Shown here piece by piece: positions 1 through 7,816 of a DNA stretch of 20,562 nucleotides. The DNA is from CAYUBI01 sp964443005. GTDB lineage: Bacteria > Margulisbacteria > Riflemargulisbacteria > GWF2-35-9 > CAYUBI01. The position numbers and the translations under genes were made by a program. Under the pieces are notes generated by a model. That model made no database searches. It was given only the letters and a program-made list of their open reading frames with translations, and was not told where the DNA came from. The DNA lies in assembly GCA_964443005.1 (NCBI GenBank), contig CAYUBI010000035.1, positions 1 through 20,562 on the forward strand, written 5' to 3'. How positions within the stretch are numbered: the stretch's first letter is position 1; every line of letters starts with the position of its first letter.

Positions 1-2
1 AA

Positions 3-428
3 ACAGCAGTAAATGGGCATTTAAGCAAGTTAATGCTATGTTTGAAAATGTGTGATTTAGATGAATTTTTTGAAATTATGACGGTCTTTTTTGCAACGAT
101 TCCGTATACAATTCAGCTTAAATATGAAAAATATTATCAGTCAATTTTTTATCTCATTTTTATATTAATGGGTTTTCAAATTGAAGTTGAAGTTACAACT
201 AACCGTGGACGAATCGACGCAGTTGTTGAGTTAACAGATACGGTATATGTATTTGAGTTCAAGCTAAGTGGTACGAAAGCGCAAGCATTGCATCAGATAA
301 AGCAGTGTGACTATGCACGGAAGTATCAGGGAACAAGGCAAAAGATTGTTTTAGTGGGCGTAGAGTTTGATGAAAAAACGCGTAATATAGGACAGTGGGT
401 AATGGAAGAATATGCTGCTGGAAATTAA
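3..428 (+). CDS. PD-(D/E)XK nuclease-domain protein, 3' part (AAA-ATPase-like/DUF1703 family)
   Basis: The reading frame is open to the left edge, so this is the C-terminal part of a longer gene. An in-frame ATG at 33 exists but is probably internal. Counting from that ATG, SIFYLIFILMGF is followed by RGRIDAVVE and VFEFKL. This gives the PD-(D/E)XK core with D62 and the E75-x-K77 pair, then a downstream VLVGVEFDEKTRNIG block. The order matches the C-terminal nuclease-like domain of the AAA-ATPase-like + DUF1703 proteins, whose N-terminal ATPase would lie upstream. The biological role of that family is poorly defined; nuclease activity is inferred from the fold. The stop codon lies 17 nt inside the next gene, an unusual partner for a transporter ATPase. 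Confidence 0.75.
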   Translation, partial: TAVNGHLSKLMLCLKMCDLDEFFEIMTVFFATIPYTIQLKYEKYYQSIFYLIFILMGFQIEVEVTTNRGRIDAVVELTDTVYVFEFKLSGTKAQALHQIKQCDYARKYQGTRQKIVLVGVEFDEKTRNIGQWVMEEYAAGN

Positions 429-1359
429 AAATTTAACTGTTGAATTTTCGTTGGGTGTAGATCGTTTTAATGCAGTTGATGCTGTTTCTTTAACGATTGA
501 TCAGGAGGAAATCGTAGGTTTAGTCGGTGAATCTGGATGCGGAAAAACTGTGACTGCGTTGTCTGTGTTGCGATTGATTGATTTGCCGGGCCGCATTACT
601 TCCGGTGAGGTTATTTACAAAGGCCAAAATTTAATAACATGTTCGCAGTCTGCTATTCGAGCAGTTCGTGGCAAAGAAATTGCCATGATTTTTCAAAATC
701 CTTTGGCTGCATTAAATCCACTATTTTCTATTGAAACTCAGTTAATTGATGTGATTGTCTTGCATCAAAAATGTTCAAAAAGGCAAGCACGTGAACGTGC
801 AATCGAGTTGCTAAAAACTGTGCATATTCCAGAGCCAGAAAAGCGGATTCGTCAGTACCCCCATCAATATAGTGGTGGAATGGCGCAACGTGTGATGATT
901 GCTATGGCTATTAGTGCTGGGCCTTCGTTAATGATTGCAGATGAACCAACAGCTTCGCTAGATGTAACGATTCAAGCACAGATTATTGATTTACTACGTC
1001 AGTTGAATCAAACACGAAAATTGTCAGTTCTAATGATTTCCCATGATTTGGGAATCATCCAAGCATTATGCCAGCGCGTTATTGTGATGTATCTTGGCAA
1101 AATTGTTGAGCAAGGAACCATTGAGCAGGTTTTTAGTCAGCCTAAACATCCATATACTCAATTGTTACTTGCGTCAGCTGGACTTTATTTGCAAAAGTCA
1201 GTCACAGATTTGTTTCCTGAAATTTCTTCAGCTATTGATCAGATCAAGGGCTGTCGTTTTTGGCCTCGTTGTTCAAAAGTTATAGCAGAATGCAAAGAAA
1301 AATCACCTCAACTTGTAGAAAACATGCCTAAACATTGGGTTGCTTGTCATTGCAGTTAG
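412..1359 (+). CDS. Oligopeptide/dipeptide ABC transporter ATP-binding protein (OppD/DppD type)
   Basis: This ATPase would power uptake of peptides or similar solutes through an inner-membrane permease pair. The 315 residues are full length for the OppD/DppD family. Walker A is GESGCGKT (39-46), the Q-loop is FQNP (Q95), the signature YSGGMAQR (153-160), Walker B LMIADEPT (173-180) and the H-loop H211. The C-terminal oligo_HPY region is present (HPYTQLLL, 246-253), with the family's four cysteines at 281, 287, 294 and 312, which in some members bind an Fe-S cluster. The start ATG follows a GGAAG-like SD inside the preceding gene. No permease, binding protein or second ATPase is in view; they would have to lie left of the window or elsewhere. 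Substrate cannot be told from the ATPase. Confidence 0.9.
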   Translation: MLLEIKNLTVEFSLGVDRFNAVDAVSLTIDQEEIVGLVGESGCGKTVTALSVLRLIDLPGRITSGEVIYKGQNLITCSQSAIRAVRGKEIAMIFQNPLAALNPLFSIETQLIDVIVLHQKCSKRQARERAIELLKTVHIPEPEKRIRQYPHQYSGGMAQRVMIAMAISAGPSLMIADEPTASLDVTIQAQIIDLLRQLNQTRKLSVLMISHDLGIIQALCQRVIVMYLGKIVEQGTIEQVFSQPKHPYTQLLLASAGLYLQKSVTDLFPEISSAIDQIKGCRFWPRCSKVIAECKEKSPQLVENMPKHWVACHCS

Positions 1360-1375
1360 GCTTTATAATGTAGGT

Positions 1376-2692
1376 ATGTATTTCTTTCGCCAAAAGCTGA
1401 TTATTTCTTTTTTCCTTTTGATAGTTACTTTTTCTTGGTCCAGTGTTTGGGATCAGGTTATTGATTATCAACTAGATAATGGTTTGCGTGTTATTTTGCT
1501 TCCTCAATTGCAAAAACAAGAAACTGTTGCAGTACAAGTATGGTATAAAACTGGATCTGCTTATGAAAAAAAAGGGAAAACCGGAATTGCTCATTTGCTG
1601 GAACACTTGATGTTTAAGGGAACCCAGAAACATTCGGGTGATGAATATACGAAAACAATTACGCGATTCGGCGGCAATCAAAATGCATATACGTCTAAAG
1701 ATCGGACTGTTTTTCATGTCAATATTCATTCGCGATATTTAAAAACTGTTTTAGATTTAGAAGCTGACCGAATGAAGAATCTGCGTTTTTCTTCCAATGA
1801 TTTTCAGTTGGAACGTAATGTTGTCATGGAGGAGCGTCGGGTTCGTATTGAGGATCAGCCTATTGCTAGCTTAATGGAGCAGTTTTATGAGACTGTTTAT
1901 CAGGGAGATGGATTTGGGCATCCGGTAATTGGTTATAGCGAAGATTTGCGTGGATTAACGCGTGAGGATGCAATGGGGTTTTATTCAGTTTATTATCAGC
2001 CGAGAAATGCAGTACTTATTATTGTTGGTAATTTTGATGCCAAAGCTGTTAAAAAAATGATTACTCGTTTTTGGGGACGATTGAAAAATACAAATACTAC
2101 GCTTCGCCCATATTGTTCAATCCATCCTGCGCCTTTTAAGCAAGTATTTATTGTTCAGCGGGATGTTAAGCTTCCAATTTGGATTTCTGGAATGATGGTG
2201 CCCAATATATCGCATCATGATTATGTGCCGCTTTTATTGATTTCCGAGTTATTGGTAGGTGGAAGGTCCTCCTTATTTCAACGCGATATTATTGATACAC
2301 AGCATACAGCTGTTGAGCTGGGAGGTAGCTATAATGGAGATGAAATTGGACCTGGCTTATTTTATGTATATGGAATTCCCAAAGGAAAAGATGGGTTGGC
2401 TAAAATTGAGCAAAGCATTTCAAAAGAGTTAAAAACTATTCAGGAACAAGGATTTTCGCCAGAGGATGTTCAGAAAATAAAAAACAAACAAAAAGCAGAG
2501 TTTATTTATGCATTAGATTCTAATTCGGGTATGGCAGGATATCTTGGGAATATGGCTATTGTTGGCAAGCCGCTTAATTATGCAGATACCTTGTTGCAGC
2601 GTATCCAGCAAATGGATGATGCTACGTTGATGCGTGTGTTTAACGAGCAGGTTAATTTTCTGAATGCAACCACTGGGTATTTGCAGTTATGA
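1376..2692 (+). CDS. M16 family zinc metallopeptidase, catalytic subunit
   Basis: Predicted exported peptidase of 438 residues. I chose ATG 1376 because it gives a clean signal peptide (short basic start, then a hydrophobic run through FFLLIVTFS). An upstream TTG at 1340 would add 12 residues and lies inside the transporter gene. The inverted zinc motif HLLEH is at about 73-77 and the third ligand region NVVMEERR (Glu near 152) lies about 75 residues later, as expected for active M16 enzymes. Two M16 domains follow in order. In the C-terminal domain the usual R-G-L-A-Y substrate-binding stretch is replaced by DTQHTAVELGGSY. The adjacent M16 protein has that stretch, suggesting a two-subunit enzyme. 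The likely site of action is the periplasm or cell exterior, on peptides or small proteins. Confidence 0.9.
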   Translation: MYFFRQKLIISFFLLIVTFSWSSVWDQVIDYQLDNGLRVILLPQLQKQETVAVQVWYKTGSAYEKKGKTGIAHLLEHLMFKGTQKHSGDEYTKTITRFGGNQNAYTSKDRTVFHVNIHSRYLKTVLDLEADRMKNLRFSSNDFQLERNVVMEERRVRIEDQPIASLMEQFYETVYQGDGFGHPVIGYSEDLRGLTREDAMGFYSVYYQPRNAVLIIVGNFDAKAVKKMITRFWGRLKNTNTTLRPYCSIHPAPFKQVFIVQRDVKLPIWISGMMVPNISHHDYVPLLLISELLVGGRSSLFQRDIIDTQHTAVELGGSYNGDEIGPGLFYVYGIPKGKDGLAKIEQSISKELKTIQEQGFSPEDVQKIKNKQKAEFIYALDSNSGMAGYLGNMAIVGKPLNYADTLLQRIQQMDDATLMRVFNEQVNFLNATTGYLQL

Positions 2693-3987
2693 TCAAATAT
2701 TTTTGCGCGATTTTATGTGTCTGGGTTGGTGTGGGATGGACTGCATCGTCTGGCCATTTTGTTAGTTTTAATATAACAACAACGCCTGTATATTTATATG
2801 AAAATCATGCGTTGCCGCAATTAGACATTCGCTATGCAATTGATCTAGGATCAATTGATGATACGCAAACAAAAGCTGGCTTGATTAATTTATTGGCAGA
2901 GTCGTTAGCTGCTGGAACAAAGCAGTGGAGTAAGCAAGCATTAGCTTTTGAATTAGATAACTTTGGCATTCAGTTAAATATGTCAGTTGATAAAGAGACT
3001 TTTGTTCTTTCTATGAAATGTTTGAAAGAATACTTGCCTAAGGCTGTTGATATATTAAATCAGCTGTTATATTTTGCAACGTTTCCAACTGAAAATGTTG
3101 AACAACTAAAAGATGAATATATTGGTTCAATTAAGGTTCAGTTGTCGAATCCAGCATGGGTTGCTAATGTTGGCTTTAAGGAATTATTGTATAAGGGCAC
3201 ACCCTATAATTCTCCTATTGAAGGTTATCCTCATACGTTGCGTTCTATTCAGGTTAGCGATCTTCGCTTAGTATATCAAACGCTTTTTCAAACACGTCCG
3301 GCTTTATTGGTTGTTGTTGGAGATGCAACACCAGCCGAAGTAATTGCGCGGTTTTCGCCTGTATTGGAACAAAAAAATAAGCCAATTGCTAGGCCTCCTT
3401 TGCATTTTTCTATTGCAACAGTTAATGCAGTTGTTAAGCGTTCGCGGCCAATTGCGCAAAGTCATATTTTTATTGGTTCTAAGGGGATTTCTCGACATGA
3501 CCCAGATTATTTTCCTTTGCAAATAACCAATTTTATTTTGGGTGGAGGTGGTTTTGAGTCATATTTAATGAATGAAGTGCGCGAAAAACGTGGTTTAGCG
3601 TATTCAGTTTATAGTAATTTTGAAACAAATCGGTATATCGGAGTATTTTATGTTAATCTTCAAACTAAAAATGCGAGTCGTCAAGAAGCTATTTCAATTG
3701 TGAATCAACAAATGAAGCGGTTGAAAGATCAACCTGTTTCTACACTGTCGTTTGATACAGCAAAGCGATATTTGATTGATAGTTTTCCTTTGAGAGTCGA
3801 GACGAATGATCAGATTGCAAATTATGGAGTTTATATTGGAATGAATCAGTTGCCTTTAGATTATTTCTCGTATTATCCGAAAATGATTCATCGTGTTAAA
3901 CGGCAAGATGTTCAGTCAATGGCAAAAAAATATTTCCCAGATACCTACGTTTTATATGTTTTGGGCGATTTAACTCAGCAAAAATGA
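2689..3987 (+). CDS. M16 family peptidase-like protein, non-catalytic subunit
   Basis: This 432-residue protein starts at an ATGA overlap with the catalytic M16 gene, so translation is probably coupled. Residues 1-20 form a signal peptide. Aligned by eye with its neighbour, the zinc motif HLLEH becomes NLLAE (GLINLLAESLAAGT, about 64-77), so metal-binding residues are lost. It keeps the C-terminal EVREKRGLAYSVYS stretch that the catalytic partner lacks. In known heterodimeric M16 proteases one subunit carries zinc and the other carries this Arg/Tyr stretch, so an obligate heterodimer is the natural inference. It should have no activity alone. A GAGGCG/CGCCTC inverted repeat lies just after the stop codon but has no T-tail on either side. 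Confidence 0.88.
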   Translation: MIKYFCAILCVWVGVGWTASSGHFVSFNITTTPVYLYENHALPQLDIRYAIDLGSIDDTQTKAGLINLLAESLAAGTKQWSKQALAFELDNFGIQLNMSVDKETFVLSMKCLKEYLPKAVDILNQLLYFATFPTENVEQLKDEYIGSIKVQLSNPAWVANVGFKELLYKGTPYNSPIEGYPHTLRSIQVSDLRLVYQTLFQTRPALLVVVGDATPAEVIARFSPVLEQKNKPIARPPLHFSIATVNAVVKRSRPIAQSHIFIGSKGISRHDPDYFPLQITNFILGGGGFESYLMNEVREKRGLAYSVYSNFETNRYIGVFYVNLQTKNASRQEAISIVNQQMKRLKDQPVSTLSFDTAKRYLIDSFPLRVETNDQIANYGVYIGMNQLPLDYFSYYPKMIHRVKRQDVQSMAKKYFPDTYVLYVLGDLTQQK

Positions 3988-4019
3988 ATGTTGAGGCGTT
4001 TTTTTATGGCTATCGCCTC

Positions 4020-4048
4020 TTGACGAAATGTCATCTATCCAAAATAAT
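4020..4048 (+). promoter_or_regulatory. Sigma-70-type promoter for the DUF1858 gene
   Basis: TTGACG (4020-4025) and AATAAT (4043-4048) are separated by exactly 17 nt, each matching 5 of 6 consensus bases. Transcription would begin near 4055, giving a leader of about 28 nt that contains the AAAGGA SD (4070-4074) before the ATG at 4083. Confidence 0.6.
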
Positions 4049-4082
4049 GAGCACATGTACGTTTTAATGAAAGGACAGCATC

Positions 4083-4283
4083 ATGAGTGAAAAAATAAAT
4101 AAAGATATGACAATCGAGTCTGTAGTTTCTGCATTTCCTGAATCTGTGCCGGTTTTTATTGCACATGGCTTGCATTGCGTTGGATGTCACGCAGCTAATT
4201 GGGAAACTATTGAACAAGGTGCTATTGGTCATGGAATTGATGTTGAAGGCTTGGTTAATGATTTACAACAATTAGCAAAATAA
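4083..4283 (+). CDS. DUF1858 (hybrid-cluster-protein-associated disulfide) small protein
   Basis: A 66-residue protein. It opens with KDMTIESVVSAFPESVPVF and carries the C-x-x-C pair HCVGC (C32, C35), the hallmark of the DUF1858 family. That family is also described as a redox disulfide domain associated with hybrid cluster (prismane) proteins. The SD AAAGGA lies 8 nt before the ATG. It sits between two promoters: its own at 4020-4048 and that of the ribosomal operon at 4301-4329, so it may be a one-gene unit. No hybrid cluster protein is in the window. A redox or metal-handling role is inferred from family and CxxC only. Confidence 0.85.
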   Translation: MSEKINKDMTIESVVSAFPESVPVFIAHGLHCVGCHAANWETIEQGAIGHGIDVEGLVNDLQQLAK

Positions 4284-4300
4284 GTTTCGTGCTCTCTTGG

Positions 4301-4329
4301 TTGAGGGCTGAAGTAGTGTGTGTTATAAT
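4301..4329 (+). promoter_or_regulatory. Strong sigma-70-type promoter of the rpsP operon
   Basis: TTGAGG (4301-4306), a 17-nt spacer and a perfect TATAAT (4324-4329), with TG one base upstream of the -10 (4321-4322) as in extended -10 promoters. Transcription should begin near 4336, leaving a leader of about 68 nt. In it are two small hairpins: AACGA/TCGTT (4339-4343 with 4347-4351) and CAAC/GTTG (4373-4376 with 4380-4383), the second directly abutting the SD AAGGAGG (4384-4390). Confidence 0.85.
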
Positions 4330-4403
4330 GTATCGCCCAACGAAAATCGTTCCGCGGCATGATTACCGAAAACAACTTAGTTGAAGGAGGTGGATAAGAC
4401 AAG

Positions 4404-4748
4404 ATGGCAGTAAAAATCCGTTTAACTCGTATTGGTAGAAAAAAGAAACCCATGTACCGCGTAGTTGTTCAAGAATCGCGAACACAGCGAGATGGTACGG
4501 CAATTGATTATTTGGGAAGCTATAATCCCTTAGTAACACCGAAATTCATTCAAATTGATTCCGAAAAAGCTAAAGCATGGATTCAAAAAGGTGCTGTTCC
4601 CAGTGATACTGTTGCGAGATTATTAATGACACTTGGCATTATCGAAAAGAAAATAGACGTAACGCCAGTTAAAAAAGAATCTCTTGAAGAAGTAGGGACT
4701 GTAAAAAAAAGTAAGAAATCTAGTTCAACAACTGTAGCCAAGAAGTAG
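4404..4748 (+). CDS. rpsP: 30S ribosomal protein bS16
   Basis: Small-subunit ribosomal protein of 114 residues, recognised by its start MAVKIRLTRIGRKKKPMYRV and the block DYLGSYNPL, both bS16 signatures. The C-terminus is a Lys/Ser-rich tail, common in longer bS16 proteins. A full AAGGAGG SD lies 13 nt before the ATG, slightly far, behind a strong promoter. It heads an operon through lepB and probably the tRNA: the next gene's SD overlaps this gene's TAG stop (TAGGAGG), and later junctions overlap or nearly touch. This is the widespread rpsP-rimM-trmD-rplS cluster with khpA and ylqD inserted, as in Firmicutes. Confidence 0.97.
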   Translation: MAVKIRLTRIGRKKKPMYRVVVQESRTQRDGTAIDYLGSYNPLVTPKFIQIDSEKAKAWIQKGAVPSDTVARLLMTLGIIEKKIDVTPVKKESLEEVGTVKKSKKSSSTTVAKK

Positions 4749-4759
4749 GAGGGTGGAGT

Positions 4760-4999
4760 ATGAAAGAATTAGTTGAAATGTTGGCCAAAGCTTTAGTAGA
4801 CAATCCTGATAATGTGATTGTGAAAGAAACTGAAGGCGAGCATGTTATGATTATTGAAATTATTGTCAAGGCTGAAGATGTTGGCAAGGTGATTGGCAAA
4901 GAGGGACGAATTGCAAATGCAATTCGAACGCTAGTTAAGGCCTCTGCAGCAAAGCTGGGAAAAAAAGTAACTGTTGAAATTATAACCGCAGATGCATAG
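4760..4999 (+). CDS. khpA: KH-domain RNA-binding protein KhpA (YlqC family)
   Basis: A 79-residue single KH-domain protein. The loop GKVIGKEGRI contains the GxxG RNA-contact motif as GKEG (46-49), followed by the helix IANAIRTLVKASAAKLG and a final strand KVTVEIITAD. Length and position between rpsP and ylqD/rimM match YlqC/KhpA. In Gram-positive bacteria KhpA partners KhpB (Jag) in RNA binding linked to cell-wall growth; whether that applies here is unknown. The SD AGGAGG overlaps the rpsP stop and is 7 nt from the ATG. Confidence 0.95.
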   Translation: MKELVEMLAKALVDNPDNVIVKETEGEHVMIIEIIVKAEDVGKVIGKEGRIANAIRTLVKASAAKLGKKVTVEIITADA

Positions 5000-5017
5000 C
5001 GGTCGGAGGTATTGATC

Positions 5018-5446
5018 ATGTCAAAGCCAATAACACTCAAGCGAACTGTAACGATAAAGGCGATTGTCACAGATAGTTTTCAAAAATATTTACGACATGA
5101 GATTGATAGTTCAGTTGCAGAGTTGGAGAACAAGCTAAAAATAGTTGAAGATCAAGGAAAATTGTTAATGGAATCACTCATGAAAAGTGGTTCTGCAGAT
5201 CAAATTTCTGCAATTACTCAGCAAATTCAAATGGAACGTCAACAACAAGAAATGGCTAAGGCAGATCTTCAAAAACGAAAAGAAGAAATCGCTCAGTTGA
5301 AAATGGATAGTGAATTTGTTCAAGGAACCATTGATGGATTTGTTGGAGTTAAAGTTGGCGATAATTTATATCAAAAATTGGGTGGTTTGGAAATTGTCAT
5401 TAAAGATGGGCTAGTTTTGGAAATTCGTGGGGATGTTGCTGATTAG
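5018..5446 (+). CDS. ylqD: YlqD-family protein
   Basis: A 142-residue protein starting at ATG 5018, 7 nt after the SD GGAGGT (5005-5010). An in-frame TTG at 5012 is too close to that SD. Features are a short N-terminal beta region (TLKRTVTIKAIVTDSFQKYL), a long charged helical stretch rich in Glu/Gln/Lys (about 25-100, probable coiled coil) and a C-terminal region (VGVKVGDNLYQKLGG to VLEIRG). This order and the khpA-ylqD-rimM context identify the YlqD family, whose function is not established. The end overlaps rimM by 14 nt. Confidence 0.85.
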   Translation: MSKPITLKRTVTIKAIVTDSFQKYLRHEIDSSVAELENKLKIVEDQGKLLMESLMKSGSADQISAITQQIQMERQQQEMAKADLQKRKEEIAQLKMDSEFVQGTIDGFVGVKVGDNLYQKLGGLEIVIKDGLVLEIRGDVAD

Positions 5447-5942
5447 CCAAATAGTTGATTTCGTTGTTATTGGGCATGTTGCCGGTGTTCATGGGCTAAA
5501 GGGCGAGATCAAGGTTTGGTTTTATCCTGGGAATGAAGCTATGCTCACAATAACGCGAAAGTTGAAAGTTGGCGACTGTAATCGAGTAGTTTCTGCATTT
5601 CGACCGCATAAAAAGGTATGGCTGTTGCAACTTGAAGGCCTTGAAGATCGAACGTGCGCTGAATTGCTTCGGCAGCAGGATGTTAGTGTTGAGCGTTGTT
5701 TATATGATACATATTTTGCAGATATTCCGTTAAATGGTGTGCTTTCATGGGAAGGCAGATGTGTACGCCATGAAAATGGTACTTTTTTGGGTAAAGTGAA
5801 CGAAATTATTTTTACTGGAAGTAATGATGTTATTTCTGTAGTGAATGAGCGTGGCGACGAGTTGTTATTGCCAGTTATTGATGAGGTTATTCTTCAGGTT
5901 AACGCTGAAGAGATTATCGTTAAACCTCAAGAGGTTATTTAA
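5433..5942 (+). CDS. rimM: 16S rRNA processing protein RimM
   Basis: Ribosome maturation factor of about 169 residues that assists 30S head assembly by binding uS19. The N-terminal domain shows VIGHVAGVHGLKGEIKV, the RimM signature. The C-terminal PRC-barrel begins near LNGVLSWEGRCV and contains GSNDVISVV and ELLLPVIDEVI. I chose ATG 5433; a GTG at 5427 is also possible. Neither has an ideally spaced SD, and the gene overlaps ylqD by 14 nt, so expression probably depends on translational coupling. It is followed 4 nt later by trmD, its usual partner. Confidence 0.95.
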   Translation: MLLISQIVDFVVIGHVAGVHGLKGEIKVWFYPGNEAMLTITRKLKVGDCNRVVSAFRPHKKVWLLQLEGLEDRTCAELLRQQDVSVERCLYDTYFADIPLNGVLSWEGRCVRHENGTFLGKVNEIIFTGSNDVISVVNERGDELLLPVIDEVILQVNAEEIIVKPQEVI

Positions 5943-5946
5943 CCGA

Positions 5947-6681
5947 GTGCAGATTGATATATTGACCCTGTTTCCTGATGCATGTGAAGCAATGCTGAAT
6001 GTGTCGATGTTAGCACGCGCTCAGCATGATCAGCGAATCGTTGTGCGATGCATTAATTTTAGGGATTATAGTGAAAATAAACATCATAAAGTAGATGATA
6101 TGCCTTATGGTGGTGGCGCAGGTATGATTCTTGGACTTGAATCTATTATGGCTGCGCTACGGGCGATTCAGACAAATGACAGTCATGTAATTTTATTAAG
6201 TCCAATTGGAAAGCAATTAACTCAGAGTCGTGTTGTTGAATTGCAAGCGAAATATCAGCATTTGATTGTTATTGCAGGACATTATGAAGGATTTGACGGT
6301 CGATTGAATGCACATGTTCATGACATAATATCTGTTGGAGATTATGTTTTAACAGGTGGAGAAATTCCCGCTGTTTTGTTGGTAGATGCGGTAGCACGCA
6401 TGATTCCGGGTGTAATCGGTGATGTAGCATCAGTTGAAGCAGATTCGTTTTTTTCTGGTTTGTTGGATTATCCATCCTATACGCGTCCGCGAGTGTGGGA
6501 AAATGAAGTAGTTCCGGATGTTTTGTTGTCTGGACATCATCATCAGATAGGGCAGTATCGGTTGCTTGAACAAATAAAAACAACGCTGGTTAAACGACCG
6601 GATCTTTTGGCAAAACGTGGCTTAAATGAAAGCGAGCAAAACGTTTTAAAACAGTATTTTGAGGAGAAAAATAATGAGTAA
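5947..6681 (+). CDS. trmD: tRNA (guanine-N1)-methyltransferase TrmD
   Basis: SAM-dependent enzyme that methylates G37 of tRNAs next to the anticodon, preventing +1 frameshifts. It starts at GTG 5947, which gives the typical beginning QIDILTLFPDACEAML and 244 residues. Longer upstream readings run through the end of rimM. Motifs are DMPYGGGAGM (51-60), GHYEGFDGR (111-119), GDYVLTGGE (131-139, the trefoil-knot SAM site), the R151/D166 region and LLDYPSYTRP (172-181). A modest AAGAGG SD lies 12 nt upstream. The stop codon is 8 nt inside rplS. Confidence 0.97.
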   Translation: MQIDILTLFPDACEAMLNVSMLARAQHDQRIVVRCINFRDYSENKHHKVDDMPYGGGAGMILGLESIMAALRAIQTNDSHVILLSPIGKQLTQSRVVELQAKYQHLIVIAGHYEGFDGRLNAHVHDIISVGDYVLTGGEIPAVLLVDAVARMIPGVIGDVASVEADSFFSGLLDYPSYTRPRVWENEVVPDVLLSGHHHQIGQYRLLEQIKTTLVKRPDLLAKRGLNESEQNVLKQYFEEKNNE

Positions 6682-7087
6682 GATTATTGACGAGATTGAA
6701 AAAGCTCAATTGAAAGCTGATATTCCAGAATTTCGTGTGGGAGATTCGGTACGGATTTCTAGTAAAATTAAAGAAGGAGAAAAACAGCGTATTCAGTTAT
6801 TTGAAGGTGTAGTTCTGAAACGACAAAATGGTGGAGTTCGCGAAACCTTTACTGTGCGAAAAATTGTGGCTGGATCTGGTGTTGAAAAAACGTTTTTCGT
6901 TCATTCACCGATGGTAGCAGAAATTAAAGTGCTTAAAAAAGGTAAAGTTCGTCGTGCAAAGTTGCATTACTTGCGTGAACGTATTGGAACTAAAGCAATT
7001 CGTATTAAAACTCGGGGCATGTTAAATGTAAAACTAGCTGAAAAACCAGTACCAGTTGTTAAAACTGCTGAAGTATTGCCTTCATGA
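6674..7087 (+). CDS. rplS: 50S ribosomal protein bL19
   Basis: Large-subunit protein of 137 residues at the 30S-50S interface. The core RVGDSVRISSKIKEGEKQRI, LFEGVVLKRQNGG and SGVEKTFFVHSPMV is standard bL19, followed by KVRRAKLHYLRERIGTKA. ATG 6674 has the SD GAGGAG (6661-6666) 7 nt upstream; an earlier in-frame TTG at 6659 precedes that SD and is rejected. The C-terminus is extended by about 20 residues rich in Val/Pro/Lys beyond the conserved core. It overlaps trmD by 8 nt and lepB by an ATGA. Confidence 0.97.
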   Translation: MSKIIDEIEKAQLKADIPEFRVGDSVRISSKIKEGEKQRIQLFEGVVLKRQNGGVRETFTVRKIVAGSGVEKTFFVHSPMVAEIKVLKKGKVRRAKLHYLRERIGTKAIRIKTRGMLNVKLAEKPVPVVKTAEVLPS

Positions 7088-7812
7088 GCGAGACGCCTAA
7101 CTTAGGTTCTCAACAAAAAACAGTTGATACTATAAAAACGATTATTTATGCCATTATATTGGCTTTATTTATTCGAACTTTTTTCTTTCAGGTTTTTTTA
7201 ATTCCGTCTGGATCCATGCTTCCAACGTATCAAATTGGGGATCGGGTTGTTGTTCCAAAATTTGTCTACGGGATTCAAAATCCGTTTTATAATGCGGCCA
7301 TGAAAAGAAAACTATTATTTATATTACCAAATCCTTGGTATCATAATGATACTTGGCTTTCAAAAACGAAATATATTTGGAAGTTTAAACGTGTACCTCA
7401 ACGGTTTGAAACAATTGTGTTTTTCCCTCCTGAATATCCTATTGGCGGTCCTGCCTATTATTTTCGTGGGATGAAAGTTAATTATCCAATTTATTTTCAA
7501 GCACCTTCCTTGATTGGTGAAACTTATGTTAAGCGTGTTTTAGGGTTGCCAGGTGATACGTTAGAGCTTAAAAATGGCGTTGTTGTTATCAATGGAAAAG
7601 CACTAGACGAAAAACATACAATGAATCGTGATTTTTCTGATTTTGGACCTATTGAGATTCCTCCAGATACTTATTTCTGTATGGGAGATAATCGAGGAAG
7701 AAGTGCGGATAGTCGCGTATGGGGATTGCTTCCTGGCGATCGTATCCTTGGCAATGTTGTTTCTGTGATGTGGCCTCCCAAAAATTTTCGTTGGGTTACT
7801 GACACTCATTAA
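7084..7812 (+). CDS. lepB: Signal peptidase I
   Basis: Membrane serine protease (S26) of 242 residues that removes signal peptides from exported proteins. One N-terminal TM segment (about 16-38) leads straight to IPSGSMLPT with nucleophile S44. The general base is K150 in YVKRVLGLPGDTLE, and the conserved box MGDNRGRSADSRVWG is at 200-214. The stretch between the catalytic boxes (60-145) is long and rich in Tyr, Trp and Phe, suiting membrane-surface contact. It starts at an ATGA overlap with rplS and so belongs to the ribosomal operon. It could process the three exported proteins in the window (two M16, one cyclophilin). Confidence 0.96.
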   Translation: MSETPNLGSQQKTVDTIKTIIYAIILALFIRTFFFQVFLIPSGSMLPTYQIGDRVVVPKFVYGIQNPFYNAAMKRKLLFILPNPWYHNDTWLSKTKYIWKFKRVPQRFETIVFFPPEYPIGGPAYYFRGMKVNYPIYFQAPSLIGETYVKRVLGLPGDTLELKNGVVVINGKALDEKHTMNRDFSDFGPIEIPPDTYFCMGDNRGRSADSRVWGLLPGDRILGNVVSVMWPPKNFRWVTDTH

Positions 7813-7816
7813 TTAT

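Noticed and set aside
2837..2857. Inverted repeat CAATTGATC/GATCAATTG as an operator
   Set aside because: It lies inside the second M16 gene and is explained by the repeated Ile-Asp codons of IDLGSID.
3993..4019. GAGGCG/CGCCTC inverted repeat after the M16 pair as a terminator
   Set aside because: The T-run lies in the loop rather than after the stem, and no T-tail follows on either strand.
4720..5070. 116-codon minus-strand frame over khpA
   Set aside because: It is a mirror of the khpA coding sequence; its Ile/Thr/Ser-rich composition matches an antisense shadow.
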